A stretch of 64,000 nt of DNA. Origin: Megaleporinus macrocephalus (taxonomy: Eukaryota > Chordata > Actinopteri > Characiformes > Anostomidae). The stretch covers positions 21,319,723-21,383,722 of the forward strand of contig CM038711.1 of the NCBI GenBank assembly GCA_021613375.1, in the 5' to 3' direction. Both the position numbers and the translations under genes were made by a program. Below the pieces are notes generated by a model. It saw only the letters and a list, made by a program, of their open reading frames with translations. It made no database searches and was not told the origin of the DNA. Each line of letters opens with the position of its first letter. The stretch's first letter is position 1. Shown here one piece after another: positions 1 through 12,939 of this stretch.

Positions 1-650
1 TTGAGCTGCAATACATGGCAGTCCATCTTCACACAGTGACCAGTGGGTTACCACCAATCAGGAGAGTTGATGGATGACAGTAAGAGTGAGGGGAAAGAAG
101 CTGCACAACTTACTACACAAAACATGCATTCTGGGCCTGGACCCTTCGAGAAACAACGGATGCCAAATTAACCAACAGGGTGCCATGTTGAGTTTTAGAG
201 GCGGCAATGTGGTGATGATGAAGCCACCAGATGAACATGCAGTGTCAGAACTGATAGGTGCCAAGTTGAGGGTAGTAAGTTTTTTTGTGGGTGAAGTTGC
301 TGGAATTGGAACATCTAAATACGCAGCACAAGTGTTGGTGGATGGATCCCCAAAGGTCATGGGCGGTGCACCTTAATCAGCTCTGAAAACGCAGATGATG
401 ATGGAGAACACAGAAGGAGGCTGTAAAAAATGATGCTGCTGTGGCACCAGAGTTGATGCTGTGAGCTGTGAGGAGTTCTGCTGTGTCCAGGAGGAGAACG
501 CAGAGCTGCATGTGCATTGCCGTGACTCGTGCATGTCCAAGAAAGAACTACAGCAGCAGCTGCACACGCTTGCCACTCCGGTGTACTGATGGAGGGGATG
601 GCACAGAGCAAGTGTTCAGCCTAAATTGAAATAAATAAAGTGAAAATGGA
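1..650 (+). pseudogene. Unidentified decayed or non-coding transcript-like segment
   Basis: GC is higher than in the flanks. Short open stretches shift between frames on the + strand, among them residues reading CCVQEENAELHVHCRDSCMS then KKELQQQLHTLATPVY before a stop near 588, and a 100-codon frame at 74-376. An AATAAA follows at about 632-640. This looks like the 3' end of a transcript, a retrocopy or a long non-coding RNA. I do not recognise the family, and the left edge is cut by the window. Confidence 0.3.
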
Positions 651-1350
651 AAATGAGTCGAGTTTAAAAATATATATATTTTTAAAACGTAGGTGATGGT
701 ATTAAAGTAAGATCTCCTGCATATAGTGATAATTTGCATGAATTACATAAATCAGTTGGCTGCGTTGTGAATATGAACTGTGCAGCATGATTGCAGGAAA
801 GACTGAGAACTCCATAAACAAACTGTTTAAGCCTCTAATCTGTTATAAAAGTGTCTGTGCTGAACAAAATAGAGCTCCAACTCATCTAAACAGGCCAGAT
901 ACTATATTTGTTTAGGAAAAACTTTAAGTCTTATGTTTTTATTAAAAAATATGTTTCTGAATTATTTCTACTGACCTGCTGGAAAAAGCATGGATGAGAA
1001 GTTTTAGAGAGCTGTAGAGTGTCTTAATCATACGCACGATAGGTTTTTTAAGTAAAATACTGAAGAGGACCACTGGGTTTCTTTTGTATTTTTCAGTTGG
1101 TACAGATTTGTGTGGCTTTTAGAGAGTAACACAAAAGTTAAAAAACATATTAAAGTGCATTTTCTGTAGATGTTATTTCCTTTACTTTTTCTTAATAAAT
1201 CAAACAATAAATCAAAACTGTGACCAGTGGTGTTTATGAGTATTTTACATTACATAGCCAGTACACTTAATATTCCGTAACTTAAAATTTCTGGTGAAAG
1301 ATTCATTATGTGTCTACTGCTGCTCACAATAGCAGCTCTGAAAGAGCTCT

Positions 1351-1439
<89 letters not shown>

Positions 1440-3158
1440 AGACTGTTCTAGTGTGGGATGACAAGCAGCCGTGGTCTACAGGAAGCCTGGAGGCTGACAT
1501 CATCCAGGGTGGGTCCAGTCTCCATCAGCCTGCATGCTAACTACTCCAACGCCCACTTGCATTCGTCTGCTCTAATGTACCACTAACTGAATTTGCCTCG
1601 CTCACAGGGAACAGCCTGCATACACACTCACCCTCTCGGCTGGAAAACAGTACTAGAGCTCAACTCATCTCTGGCTCAACAAAACGTATCTACAAAGTAG
1701 TAACTTTCGAGGGAATGGAAAAAAATTGGTTCATTGTAGCAACGCTTAGAATCTCAGCTCTCCTTACAGTGGTGGTGAATGTAACAAAACAGTGTCTCAG
1801 ACATCAAGCAGCGCAGTATTCATAACCAGTTTTAGAAGTAAGGTTTTGTGAGGTCCTGTTTCCAGGCACTGGAGCATGATGTCCGTCTCCCATCAATATC
1901 ATCACAATTGTTAACAATTCAGACTTGACAGACAGCATTTCACATCAAAGCACTACGAATGACTTTGTTTACATCCTGATTTAATTATGCAGAAAATTAT
2001 TTGAGTTATTTGAGATTATATTGAGTTCAGTGTGACAGTGAAGATAGAAAAGCGGCAGTGCTTTACATGTGTTTCAGCATGTTCTGCTGCAGAGGAGAGG
2101 TATCATACACTTTACTACAAGTGAGCAATTTGCTTTCAATGATGGACAAATCCTGAAAAAGTGTCCACAAAATGCGATGAAAGCGTGTTTATAATAATTA
2201 CTGTTAAGTGGAGATACAAAATGACAAAATGATTTAAGTGCACTGCCTTTGGCTAAATTACCTGTTATTCTGTTCTTGTTCAGATTAATTTATTTTTAAA
2301 AGTCTGATGGTGATGTTACAACATGCTTGACACGCCATTAAACTTGCTGTACATACTTACCTTATCCAAAAAAAAGAATGGCATCAATCTAATGGTCTAA
2401 TTACCGGAATCAGTCACTGGTAGCACCCTCAAGGGAACCACTTAAACAAGTCAAAACGTTTGACTGATTTCTCTCCCAGAAATCTGGTTTAACTATAGAA
2501 ATGTGAGCATAAGCTGGAAACCCCTTAAGGCCTCCTCAGCCCCTGCATCAGAAATTCCACTCGCTGGGCCTTCTTTTAGGGGCGGATGGGAAAGAAAGTT
2601 GGAAAGGGCTATCGGCTAGTACTACCAACACCAAGTTCCTGCCTACATACGATGACCTAATCGTAGTGTGTCGCACCGTGCCAACCCAAAGCCGGCCACA
2701 CTCCCAGACTTCCTCAGAGGGAGGAAAAAATGTAATCTGAGGGCAGAAATCTGATTCGCCCTCCTTGGTGTAGAGGCATAACATAATTAAGGACTTTTAC
2801 ATAAGCTGCCAAGCTGTCCTCTGAGCCTTCTGCTTAGTAATTGTTACCAGACTGAAAGTGATGCAGGCTCTGCATGAAGGCCTCATACAGGGACAGTGTT
2901 ACACAGCGGCCAAGCAAAGCATGGCAAAATAAGCAGAGAGCAAAAGAAACAAGGGATGTAATCTCCCCCTTTAAAAAAACAGTGTATTTTTCACCATCAG
3001 CCAAGCTTTCTATCCAAAGTTTAAGGATCTAAAGTTGATCTTTTTTTGTACTGGAGGTACAAGGCTAACAATATCTCTCAGTCAAAATATTAAAAGGATT
3101 TTTTAAGCTAACAGCTCGATTCATTTTAAAATACAAATGAAAAGATACTCAAACTGTG
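651..3158. other. Intergenic, no gene seen
   Basis: AT-rich sequence with short frames only. A GT microsatellite is listed separately. A moderately GC-rich patch at about 2520-2780 has no recognisable coding. Confidence 0.6.
1353..1434. repeat. (GT)n microsatellite, about 82 bp
   Basis: Pure GT dinucleotide run ending in GTATGTGA. Confidence 0.95.
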
Positions 3159-3402
3159 ATATAGCTACTGTCCAAAGAAAAACGTTTCTCCTTTTTTTGT
3201 TTTTTATTTTTCTACATTATTTGAAAGCAGCAGTTGCTGTTCAGATTGTGTTAAAATGTTAAAATCAATGTACCAATAGAAATGCACCAAAATAACTTGG
3301 ATAAAACTCAGGTTCCATTGTCTCACATTGAAAGTAAAGTAGGTTTTTGGTCTCTCCAGTAAAGTTGTGATACATGTTTTTTTGTCTGGACAGTGACGAT
3401 AT
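3159..3402 (+). mobile_element. MITE copy A, terminal inverted repeat family 1
   Basis: The left end reads ATATAGCTACTGTCCAAAG; the right end in reverse complement reads ATATCGTCACTGTCCAGAC. The interior (for example ACCAATAGAAATGC and AGCAGTTGCTGTT) recurs, reversed, at 10208-10456. It is about 244 bp with no coding, so a non-autonomous DNA element. Superfamily unknown. Confidence 0.7.
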
Positions 3403-3451
3403 GGAACAATGCAGTAATTATGTAGTGACTATTAAAACAGTTTATATTTTA

Positions 3452-3560
3452 TGCCATCACTGTCCAAAGAAAAACATGAATGTTCAAAAGGGTAAAGTTA
3501 CAGGAGAAGCTGAAAATGTTCACCTGTAAACATATGTCCTCTGAGTTTTTATGTGTAATG
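3452..3560 (-). mobile_element. Fragment of the same MITE family
   Basis: CACTGTCCAAAGAAAAACATG and GTTACAGGAGAAG match one end of the family in the orientation of the copy at 10208. The other end could not be recognised. Confidence 0.4.
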
Positions 3561-5699
3561 TGTAATGATGGTTTAACAGAGACAGAGGAAAAAATGATAT
3601 TAAGTATTCCTGGTATTTTGTATTACAGCTTGCTGCACGTAACCCCTCCATATATGTCCAAATTTGTTTTAGGTTTTTATCTGAAAACTTTCAGAAAACA
3701 AAGCCTGAGGTATACGGCAATATGTTCACATCCATTACATGTAATTACTTTCTGGATAATGTTTGGAGGCATTAATCTCATTTGACATCTGGTTGCTATC
3801 ATCATCCAAGGTGGAAATATTAAAAATGTATGTATGATATTAAACTTGTTAAGTGTTTCTAATAAACATCCAGTGGCTTGAATGAATAAATAATATATAA
3901 ATAGGATAAAACACATTAGACTTATCTAAGAACTGTGTGTATAGTTACTGAGCAGCTTAATTTATAGCTCTCTGGCCAGCACTGCTAGCCCCTTCGACCC
4001 CAACCCACCCCCCACCCCCCCAACAGAACTAACATCAATATTTAACTATTATGTGACACTAACTACACAAGTAAACAGACAGGAATGAAGGAACTGATGA
4101 ATAAACAATGTTGGTATTTGAATAAATAAGTGAACAGGAACCAGCAGCTACACTCAGGGGGCTACAATTCAGCTTGCTAGCATTTGGTCATGCTTTAGAT
4201 TTAGACTCTGAAACTCTCTTGTGTTGGGGAAGCCTTGTGATTGGTTAGGAAAGATTAGGACTGTCCAGTTTATACCAAGCGAAATGGAATACGCCAAACA
4301 CAGTGGATGTTTATTAGACTTTGAGAAGATATTCATAAGACATGCTTTGTACATGTGTGAACAAAATAAACTTCATTACACAGTAAAGTCAGATTAAGGG
4401 TCCCGAGGGGTTTAAGTACTTCGTGAAGGATGCGCTTATGTAGTGTCCAACGCAATGTAACATTATTGTTATGTAAAGAAATTATTGTTATTTCTCCATA
4501 AAGAAATGGAGAAAAACATATTACACAGCTAAAACTGTCATGCTGGCTATCTTGAAGCCTCCGTGTCTCTGCTTTTGTGTGATGATTTAAAACAGGCACT
4601 TAGCATAATGGGGAAGTTGTTAACTATATTTGCCTTATAGGTCTAATTAAAAACTACAAAACTATATGAAAGCACTCATAGTAAGAAAAAAACATGCTTC
4701 ACATATTAATACTGCACACCAGCACAACAGTGCATTGTAGTGTACTCGAGTGTCTGCAACTTTGAGTATTTCACTGTACAGGAATTTGTGGATGACATCA
4801 TATCAGTATGAAAGTCGGTATGCAGCTGACTGTTAATCAACAGTAAATCCAAGCCTCTAGGCAGTGAAGATATCTGTCTGTTTACCACAGACATCTATCC
4901 GATACATATTTGCTCATCACATGAGCTTTATGGAGAGCCTCCATCTGGATGTGAAAGTGCTGCGAGGTTGTTTCTTTGTTGCAGGGTTTTGGTGGGCACA
5001 TGCGTTTAAAGCCCGTGTTGACTGGGGAAGCTCGCTTGATGGGATATTTCAATGCCAGGTTTACAGCTGTTCTCCAACAAAAGAAAACACAGAGCTTGGC
5101 CAGACTCTGCGTCTGCACATTCTTTAGATTTCGCAAAACCAGTAAACAAATAACAAATTACCAGCATAGGGAAGATGACCAGGCACATTTGTAACCAGCT
5201 AGTCCCAAACTTTTTTTGTTCCATCGATAACATAACAATATTGTGTAATAAAAATTAGGGAATGTTTTTCTTATCCCTTGTAAAGTCACACAACAACACA
5301 CACACTATATATATATATACCTTTCCTGATCCAGAATAAACATGGCCTTGATTACACAACTTGGAAAGACAATAACCCAAATGAAGTAAGTTCCACTGAG
5401 AGATCATAATAATAGCTCTCCACTGTTGCCCTTGAAATAGCAGCTAAACACACCCTTACTATACAGTAACAGACCTCTCACACAATCACCTGATGTTCTG
5501 AAAAATGCACAAGAACAATATAAGGGTCTATGAAGAGGTTAGAAAGCAAAGTTTGCATCTGGAACCGCCTGATTTTAAGAAACCGTGTGTGCTATAGCTT
5601 TTTGTCTAACTGCTACATTTATTACTGAAGTAAACTGAAGCTACTGCCCGGATTAATCTACATGTGTGTGTCAGGGTTATGACACATTGTGGGATTCAA
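3561..5699. other. Intergenic, no gene seen
   Basis: AT-rich. A C-run lies at about 4007-4021 and a short CA/TA run at about 5293-5320. No recognisable coding. Confidence 0.5.
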
Positions 5700-5935
5700 T
5701 TTTAAGGTCATTTTGGTTAGTAGCTATTTCGATTAAGATTAGGGGTACGGTTAGGGTTAAAGTTAGTAGTAGTTCTAGTTAAGGGTAAGGATAAGATAAG
5801 AGGTAGTGTAAGGATAAGGTTGGTTTAGTAGTGTTAGGGTTAGATTAGATTAGATTAGGTTAGAGTCAGTGTAGGCTAAGATCAGGGTTGAGGTTAGAGT
5901 TAGTGTCAGGTTAGGGTTAAGGTTAACGAGATTGT
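5700..5935. repeat. Degenerate telomere-like GTTAGG/TTAGGG tract
   Basis: Many imperfect units (GGTTAGGGTTA, GATTAGATTAG, GTTAGAGTTAG, GGTTAGGGTTAAGG) in one orientation over about 230 bp. An old interstitial telomere-like minisatellite. Confidence 0.7.
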
Positions 5936-8255
5936 GTGTTGTGTGTGTTGTTGTTGTGATTGTGTGCTGCTGGTAATTATGAGTGAATATTCTTCACTGC
6001 TCCACTGATCTTCACCTTTAGCAAAACAGCTACCTCCCTCCCATCAGCACTCCCACAAAAGCATATCTCCTTCTCTCACACATACGTACACACTCCTGAG
6101 ATGACAGAGGGAGAACGAAACTGTCTAAAACACTCAGCCGGCTCAAGGACTTTACCGACAGTCTGAGAGAAGCTCTGTGGAATGAGGTAGGATGATATAC
6201 TTTCACTTGAGAACAAGCTGCACTTTCAGATAAAAAAAGTGAGGCTCATAACAGAAAGCCTCAAAAGAATGTGCACAGATCATATCCCACTATTTTTAAT
6301 GGAGCAGCATCCCCTAGTGGCCACTGATCTCAGCAGAAGGAGTGGAGGGATTTAGGAGGGATCACTATTTCATAAACAAGATTCCCTTCTCTGGTAAAGA
6401 CGCCTGAAAAGCTAAGAATTAGGAGAAACAAACCGCCACAAATATAAACTCTCATTTAAAAGCAGACCATCCTGAGGTTTTAATGGTGAAAACACACCAG
6501 AGGCCTTAGTGTCTGAGCCTGAACATGATACTGGATACTGTAGAAGTCAGAGGAAATAAATAGAGCAGGGCATGTGATTTGCTGCAGAGTTTCCTCTCAG
6601 TATCCAGAGCACACTGCTAACATGTTGTGAACCGTTTCTGTATTGTAATGATCGAGACGGTGAAGTAAAGATTACACATTCAAATGTATCTTTAGGACTA
6701 AAACTGCTGTGAGATTCAGACTCTTGAACAGAAATAAAGGTAATCTAACCATCTATTACAGCACTAAGCTACTGTGTTATTATAGCCCACCTACGTAGTT
6801 AGTTTTCTTAAACTAAGTTTCTTTCCTGCAGCATTTCTCTTTAGTTGAAGCAGCTGAAAAGTCTGTCACTATTAGATAACATAGTAATGTACTCAAAAAC
6901 ACAAAAACATGGTTCTTATTCACAACAAACCCAGTAAAAATAGATCACTAAACCTAAACAGCACCTCCAAGGATCACGACTATGGCGTGCAATTGCAAGC
7001 ACATGCGCCCCCTTCTGGCTGTAGCTGAAAAGAACAACGTTTGCCGTTCAAGAATGGAGCATGGTGAAAGAAGATATTTTTTTATTGAATAATTATATCG
7101 TTTTTAGCTAAATTAATCTTTTTTATTAATGTTTATAACAATGTTTGTATGCAAATCCACACATGAAGTCTGAGTGTCAGTATCTGATTATAAATCACTC
7201 AAAAACTGTAAAACATTAAAAATATCAGCCTGTATTGAGTTTTACACCATACATACATATCAAGTATTACATTTTTGACCATACTGTAAACTATTGGGAA
7301 CATTTTAAGCAAAAATCAAGAACACTGACAATCTAGTTAGATCAGAAATTTTAAAAGGATAGTATGATCAGTTAACATTCTTATTGTGACTTATATTGCA
7401 GTTGCCTAGTTCACAGTCTATGTCTGCAAATTTAATATACACCAGATTTCCATAATCCTGCTCCTCAGTTCACTCACTGCCTCAATTCACCTGATCAAAC
7501 TCATTACGGGATTTATGATCAGCTAATGAACTGGGTTAGTTGTGTTGAGGCATGGAATACCTGAAAATGTGCAGGGCAGGGGACCCCCAGCATCACCTGT
7601 GTGGTTGCTGAAGGGTCTGCAATACCTCTTTTTTTACTTATTCATTTATTTGTTGCTAAGACTTGTTTGAGGCCCTTATAAAGATACAATACCTAAATAA
7701 GTCCTGCTCTAAACTGTTTTATATATTATGAGTGAATTTATCTTTAGTGATGCTGCAGGTTTAACCAGTCCTTTCTTTGGCAGACCAAGTCCTGCCTTAT
7801 TTTCTTAACCTTCCACTTACTGCAAATCCCAGCAGCTTTACACCCAGTTAAACACACAATTAAAAAATCACCAACTTTTGTCCGTGTGGTGTGGTTAACA
7901 AGGTTCATTAAAGGTGAGTCACTGATTTTCTATTAGCTGACCTAGTTTGCCCAGTGTGTGAAAATACTCCTGTAACTGTTCAGGCCACAGTTCTATCCTC
8001 AGGTTATCACACGCTACCAGTGTTCTTTTAGCACTTCTGATGTTCACCTCCTACTAAGGAATTGATATGTTGACTGCAGCCTGTAAGTGTTTATAAAGAG
8101 TGCATGTGATGCTTTATATTAGACTGGTAAAGGACAAGAGTGTGTTTAAGAGTGCGTTTAGCTCAGATCTTTGTTCAGTGTTTAGTGTAGTTAAAACTCT
8201 CACTGTAGTTACTACCTTTCTTTTTTAAGATCATTTATTTGCCACATGACGTTAG
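5936..8255. other. Intergenic, no gene seen
   Basis: AT-rich, unannotated. No coding, RNA gene or clear repeat recognised. Confidence 0.5.
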
Positions 8256-9165
8256 TGGTGTAAGAAAATATTACAAATATTAAATATCATGATATTATGT
8301 TTTGTGATACTGTATAGATTCTGAGAAACACATTATTAATTTTTAATTAATAGTTAATAGTCTGTTTAGTGGCAGACGGTGGTAATCTAGTTGTAAGCAC
8401 CGCCTCCAAGTGCCCCCATGGTGCGCACACACTCCCTCAAACCTGAGCACCAACACAAACATACACCTGTAGCTCATCAGCAGGCCTATATAGTCTCTCC
8501 ATGCAGTGCACTCAGTGTGTGGTATTGAATTGTGACATTGGTTGAGACACACCTTACCCCTGAAGCCAGCGGGGGACCAGGGAAGAGCGGGGACCTGACG
8601 TCCCTGCAGTCCTTGAGGCTGCTGGACTCGCCGATCCGCCTGAGCACCAACCCCCAGTCGTCTGAGCTCAACCCTGGTGTCTATCCCCCACCGGTCTCCG
8701 TGCAGTGAGGTTTGTTAGGCCATCGGACTTCTAGTTTGTGCTGCTCAGTTGACTTTGAACTTAGCGAATATATAAACTATGTTCTTACGCTCTCTCTGAA
8801 AACTGAGAGAGTGGTGAAACCCCTGCAGGGATCCTCTCCTGGCAAGCTCCGGAACAACGCAGAGGAATACGTTTTGCGCCTTGTTTCACATTTCTTATCC
8901 CTGTTGAGTAAATAAAGCCATGCGTTTGGATCGTAACACCATTTTGAGTCTGAATCGTTACACTAGTGTTGCGTTTTATCCTTTGACTACCAACAAGTAG
9001 CGAAAACATTAGAAGTAGAAAACATATGCATATGGTGATGTAATTTTTTTGTACCACAACAGTTTTACTAAAATTTAATTTAAGAAATTATGATACATCA
9101 TCTTGCTTACAGTATCGTAATATATTGCAACATATCTAATCGAAACCCCTGTATATCCCATGTTT
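8256..9165. repeat. Older AT-rich dispersed repeat split by a later insertion
   Basis: The left part (8256-8345, GGTGTAAGAAAATAT...GTGATACTGTATAG) and the right part (9058-9165, ATGATACATCATC...TATCGTAATATATTGC...AACCCCTGTATA) look like the two ends of the common fish repeat with GATACGATATATTG motifs. A GC-rich block lies between them. Confidence 0.35.
8531..8962 (+). mobile_element. Candidate solo LTR
   Basis: A GC-rich block with sharp contrast to its flanks. It opens TGTGACATTGG, closes CGTTACA, and has AATAAA at about 8912-8917, as LTR R regions do. No coding genes, primer-binding site or second LTR lie beside it, and no clean target duplication was found. Boundaries are approximate; the class is unknown. 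Confidence 0.35.
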
Positions 9166-10207
9166 TGCATTGCCAGGTTCTTTCAAGTTCAGAAAATGTA
9201 GTGAAAAGCTACTTTTTGAATCAGTATATTATATTTACTTGATATTCACTGTTGCTATGTTAGAGGACAAGATGTCATTAAAGATGCTTGCACATAATGG
9301 TGCTTCAAACTGCACTAAATTGGTGCAATTTGTTTTTTTTCCTCATTTCTCCGTTTTCCATGAAGCTGCCAAAATCAGAAGAGCCACTATCCTGACGCTT
9401 TACCACTGTGAAGCTTTTTCATTCGGGAGTCATTTTCTCTTGGACTGAAGGACCGAGCGCTGTAGGAAGCACACAGGCACTTGCGATGGTCATTGCTGAT
9501 ACCCGCCAGATGCTGTCAGAGAGTCACTGAGAGTCTCTGTGCCTCAACAATGATGCACTCTGTCTTTGCCAAACTCCTTCAGAGAGAGAGGAAAGACCCA
9601 TGTAGCGGTTTGGCAGCATCTAAATCAGGACTCATCCATCACTGAAGCTAATCACTGTCCTTCATAATATACGACAAGGCATGAGACTGTGTTACTAAAT
9701 ATTGAGCCATGAATTTAATGTAGCAATAAATAAGATTAGAGGTTGTTAAAAATGGCATAATAAGTATTGAGGTGACCTAGAAACTATGCAGAATCTTTTA
9801 TATATTTCTGTATTTTAATTTGTCTTCATTTTTAAATCTTTGAAACATTATAAATGGTCTAGTACATTTATAGGAACACCTCCTCGTATCTACATTTATT
9901 GCCCATTTTATCAGCTCCACCTGTCATACAGGTGCACTTTGTAGTTCTACAATTACAGACTGTAGTCCATCTACTTCCCTATTTATTTAAGATTTTATAG
10001 TTATTTCTTGTTCTAATGTATTGTATTTTGTATTTGATAAATCTATTACATAAAGTTTCTTTTCATTCTTGCATGCAAAATAATAGAACTGGGGTGGATC
10101 GAGGACCAGTGGAATATGTTTTGCTTGATAATTCTGAAGGTTTTACTTGGAAATTGTTGTAAATAGTTTTTGATCTGAAAAGCCTTGTTGAGGCTTCCTG
10201 CTATTCT
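9166..10207. other. Intergenic, no gene seen
   Basis: AT-rich, only short random frames. Confidence 0.5.
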
Positions 10208-10456
10208 ATATTGTCGCTGTCCAATGAAAAATAAGTATCTCCAAAATAGCAACTTCACAGGAGAGGACAAAAAACTGTCTTGACTTTTAATGTAAGTTAA
10301 TGAAACCAGTATTTTTCCAAACTATTTTTGAGCATTTCTATTGGTCCTTTCATCATGAAATTTTTACACAAAGTAAACAACAGCTGCTGTGTTTAAATGA
10401 AAAATAAAAATAGTCAAAAATAGAGATACATGCTTTTCATAGTTCAATGACGATAT
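10208..10456 (-). mobile_element. MITE copy B, inverted copy of family 1
   Basis: The left end is ATATTGTCGCTGTCC; the right end in reverse complement is ATATCGTCATTGAACT. Reverse-complemented interior matches 3159-3402 in order (AGCAGCTGTTG, ACCAATAGAAATGC, CATTAAAAGTCAAGACAG, TCCTGTGAAGTTG). About 249 bp. Confidence 0.7.
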
Positions 10457-10603
10457 GTTTCTTAATGCAACTAACTGTTGGGGGTAACCAACTAGACCCA
10501 AAGATGCCCAATTTATTGATGCATTATTTACATTTTTACAAAAACGTTAAGGCATCAAAATGGATGCAGACAGAAAATTACTAATCATGTTTCTGACTTT
10601 GGC

Positions 10604-10705
10604 TGTGTTCAAAACCACATACTGTACAAAAAGATATGTTACCCCACCACTAGAGGTGCATTCACTAAGGCAGTATGTATACAGTAGTGTGCTGTTTCAG
10701 AAGTG
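10604..10705 (+). repeat. Dispersed repeat, first copy
   Basis: CCACTAGAGGTGCATTCACTA followed by AGTATGTA is shared in the same order with 13255-13335. It resembles the fish repeat whose ends read GGCTGCGTCCCAAA. Confidence 0.4.
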
Positions 10706-11837
10706 ACTTGTACTCAGTAAACTCATAATTTATGAGGTTTACAAGGTTATACAGGTTTCTTACAGTCCTGTGTAACAACAAAAAAAAGTTATCCTTTGTT
10801 CACTAGAGAGGGCATCTGATGGCATCCAAAATTGGTACAAGCTTATTCAACAACATTGACAGATTTATTGACAGATTATTATTCATTTGGTGCAGCATTC
10901 GTTTACAGTATTTTAAACTGTTAAGCAGGCAGAATGGTCACTGGAGACAGAATAAAACCTCCTAATGTCCAACATGTTACATTAAAACCACATATCGTCG
11001 CTGTCCAACAGTGTCGTAGGAACCGAGATATCAGAATATCAGAAACAGGTAGATTTGTCCCACCCAAAAATTAAACTACACAAAAGCAGAAACTTAATTT
11101 TAAAAGCGCATTTTGGCAGCCTTCGCAATTCATGCGCTGTGTTTGTTGTTAGCAACAGGCTTTGAATATGACTCTTGAATAAGCACTGAATGTGACTCTT
11201 GCACTACCATAACTGTAGAGTTATATAGTTTAATAGTCGTCTTTGCTGATAATAAAAATATACAGCCTTTAATGATTATAAGACACGCACTTCTGGTCTG
11301 GGTGCTATTAGAGTTACGCTCAGTATCAAAGAAATAGTGCACCATGTAGCATGTCAGTCATTTTTGTGGCTGTGTTCAAATTCTCAACAGTAAAGTTTTA
11401 AAGCCTTGTATTATAAAGATGGTCAAAGACCCTTATTTATTTATTTAATTTCCAGTCTAAACATTTATTTATTTAGCAGCAGATATGTGTGAGAAGACTT
11501 GCATATGGAAGGAGAAAGTCAAAGTAAAATGAATGAGGAAACAGGAGTCTCCAAAACATTCTAAAAGCTATGTTCAAAATATTTCCAAAAGTTAAAAATA
11601 TTACAAAAGTTACAGAAAAAAGTCCAACAACCGTGCAAAACTTGTTAGACCACATAAACAGAATCTAAAGCTTTCGTATTTTAGAAAGAGGAGAAACTCG
11701 AGCTTTAAATCTCCACCAGTGTTTCTCTCCATTCTTCACCATGAAACGGCAACTCAATATTATCAGTCTGAAAACCCAAAAGGCTTCCTCTATTGTTACA
11801 AGCTTCACAATGTAACTAAAACAGAATGCATTTGGTG

Positions 11838-12006
11838 CTACACAGAACCATTTTCAAAAAGGTTCTATATAGAACATCATACAATGCATTCTCCATAATT
11901 CTGAAGAACGCACAATGAACCCTTTAATCAAGGTTTTTAAGTGTACATGGTTTCATAGAAGCTTTGCTTAGGAACCCATAAAGAACCATCTTTTTTAAGT
12001 GTGTAG
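11838..12006. mobile_element. MITE-like element with AAAGAACC ends
   Basis: It starts CTACACAGAACCATTTT and ends AAGAACCATCTTTTTTAAG then TGTGTAG, so the ends are inverted (CTACACA / TGTGTAG). It carries AGGTTCTATATAGAAC, typical of a widespread fish repeat. 169 bp. Confidence 0.45.
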
Positions 12007-12939
12007 TGGTCCTAAACACATTCAGCGATGTTGAGGTCTGAACTCTGGGGTGGTCAGTCAAGATATAGCACAAAAATTTAGTTGTTTTTGTGTCTATTTT
12101 TCCATGATGTTCATAGAATAAATAACGTAATAGCTATTTTGACTGAAAATAAGAAATAAAGGAAGGTGGTCTCCAACAGTATTTTAGAGGTGCTTATAAA
12201 TTAGTAACAAGTTGGGTCACCAGGATTGGACACACATTAGAATTTTCAGCATATGACAATGCAATGTAAAAATTTGTTAACAAAGAAGTGTTAACAGCCA
12301 TCAGTCGAGTGGTCTGATCCTGGCACAGAGGGGCAGGACTGTTTTCAGATTTAATAAAGCAGTGCTGTAGCACGTCACCAGTTACTCAGGGCTAGGTGAC
12401 ACTAATTTAAGGTTTTTGTTGCAGTTTCTGTTTGCTGTTGCATCCTCTGTACAGTGCATTTCTAGCTAACTAATGTTTCCAGTGAAAGCTTGTTTGATAA
12501 AGGGGGTATGAGCCATTACTTAGCACCCCGGAGCCACCAAGAGGCCCTTGAATATGTGATGATCAATACTGCATTGTCTGGATTCTTTTCAGCAGTCGTT
12601 CTAGACCAAAACAAGTCTTATTAATTTAATGTGGTCCTTAACGAGGACAGATTTTTCTGGTTGCCATGTTTAGCTAACTTGTTGGCACAACGTGGCTCCC
12701 GGTGGCGGGTTGGACCATTTAGCAATGTGACATGCCCTCGCAGTTCTGAGCGTCAGCAGCTGCAGTTATTAGAGTATTTACTTACAATTAGACTGCAGCA
12801 ATATAGAAATACATACTGTATATGACATTACTAAATGATTATTTTAGGGTGTACCATTAGCATTAAAAATGTATTTTAAAATATTTAAAACACCGGCATA
12901 CAGCCGTTGCTGAAAAATATACCCTGCTATCACCGCCAT

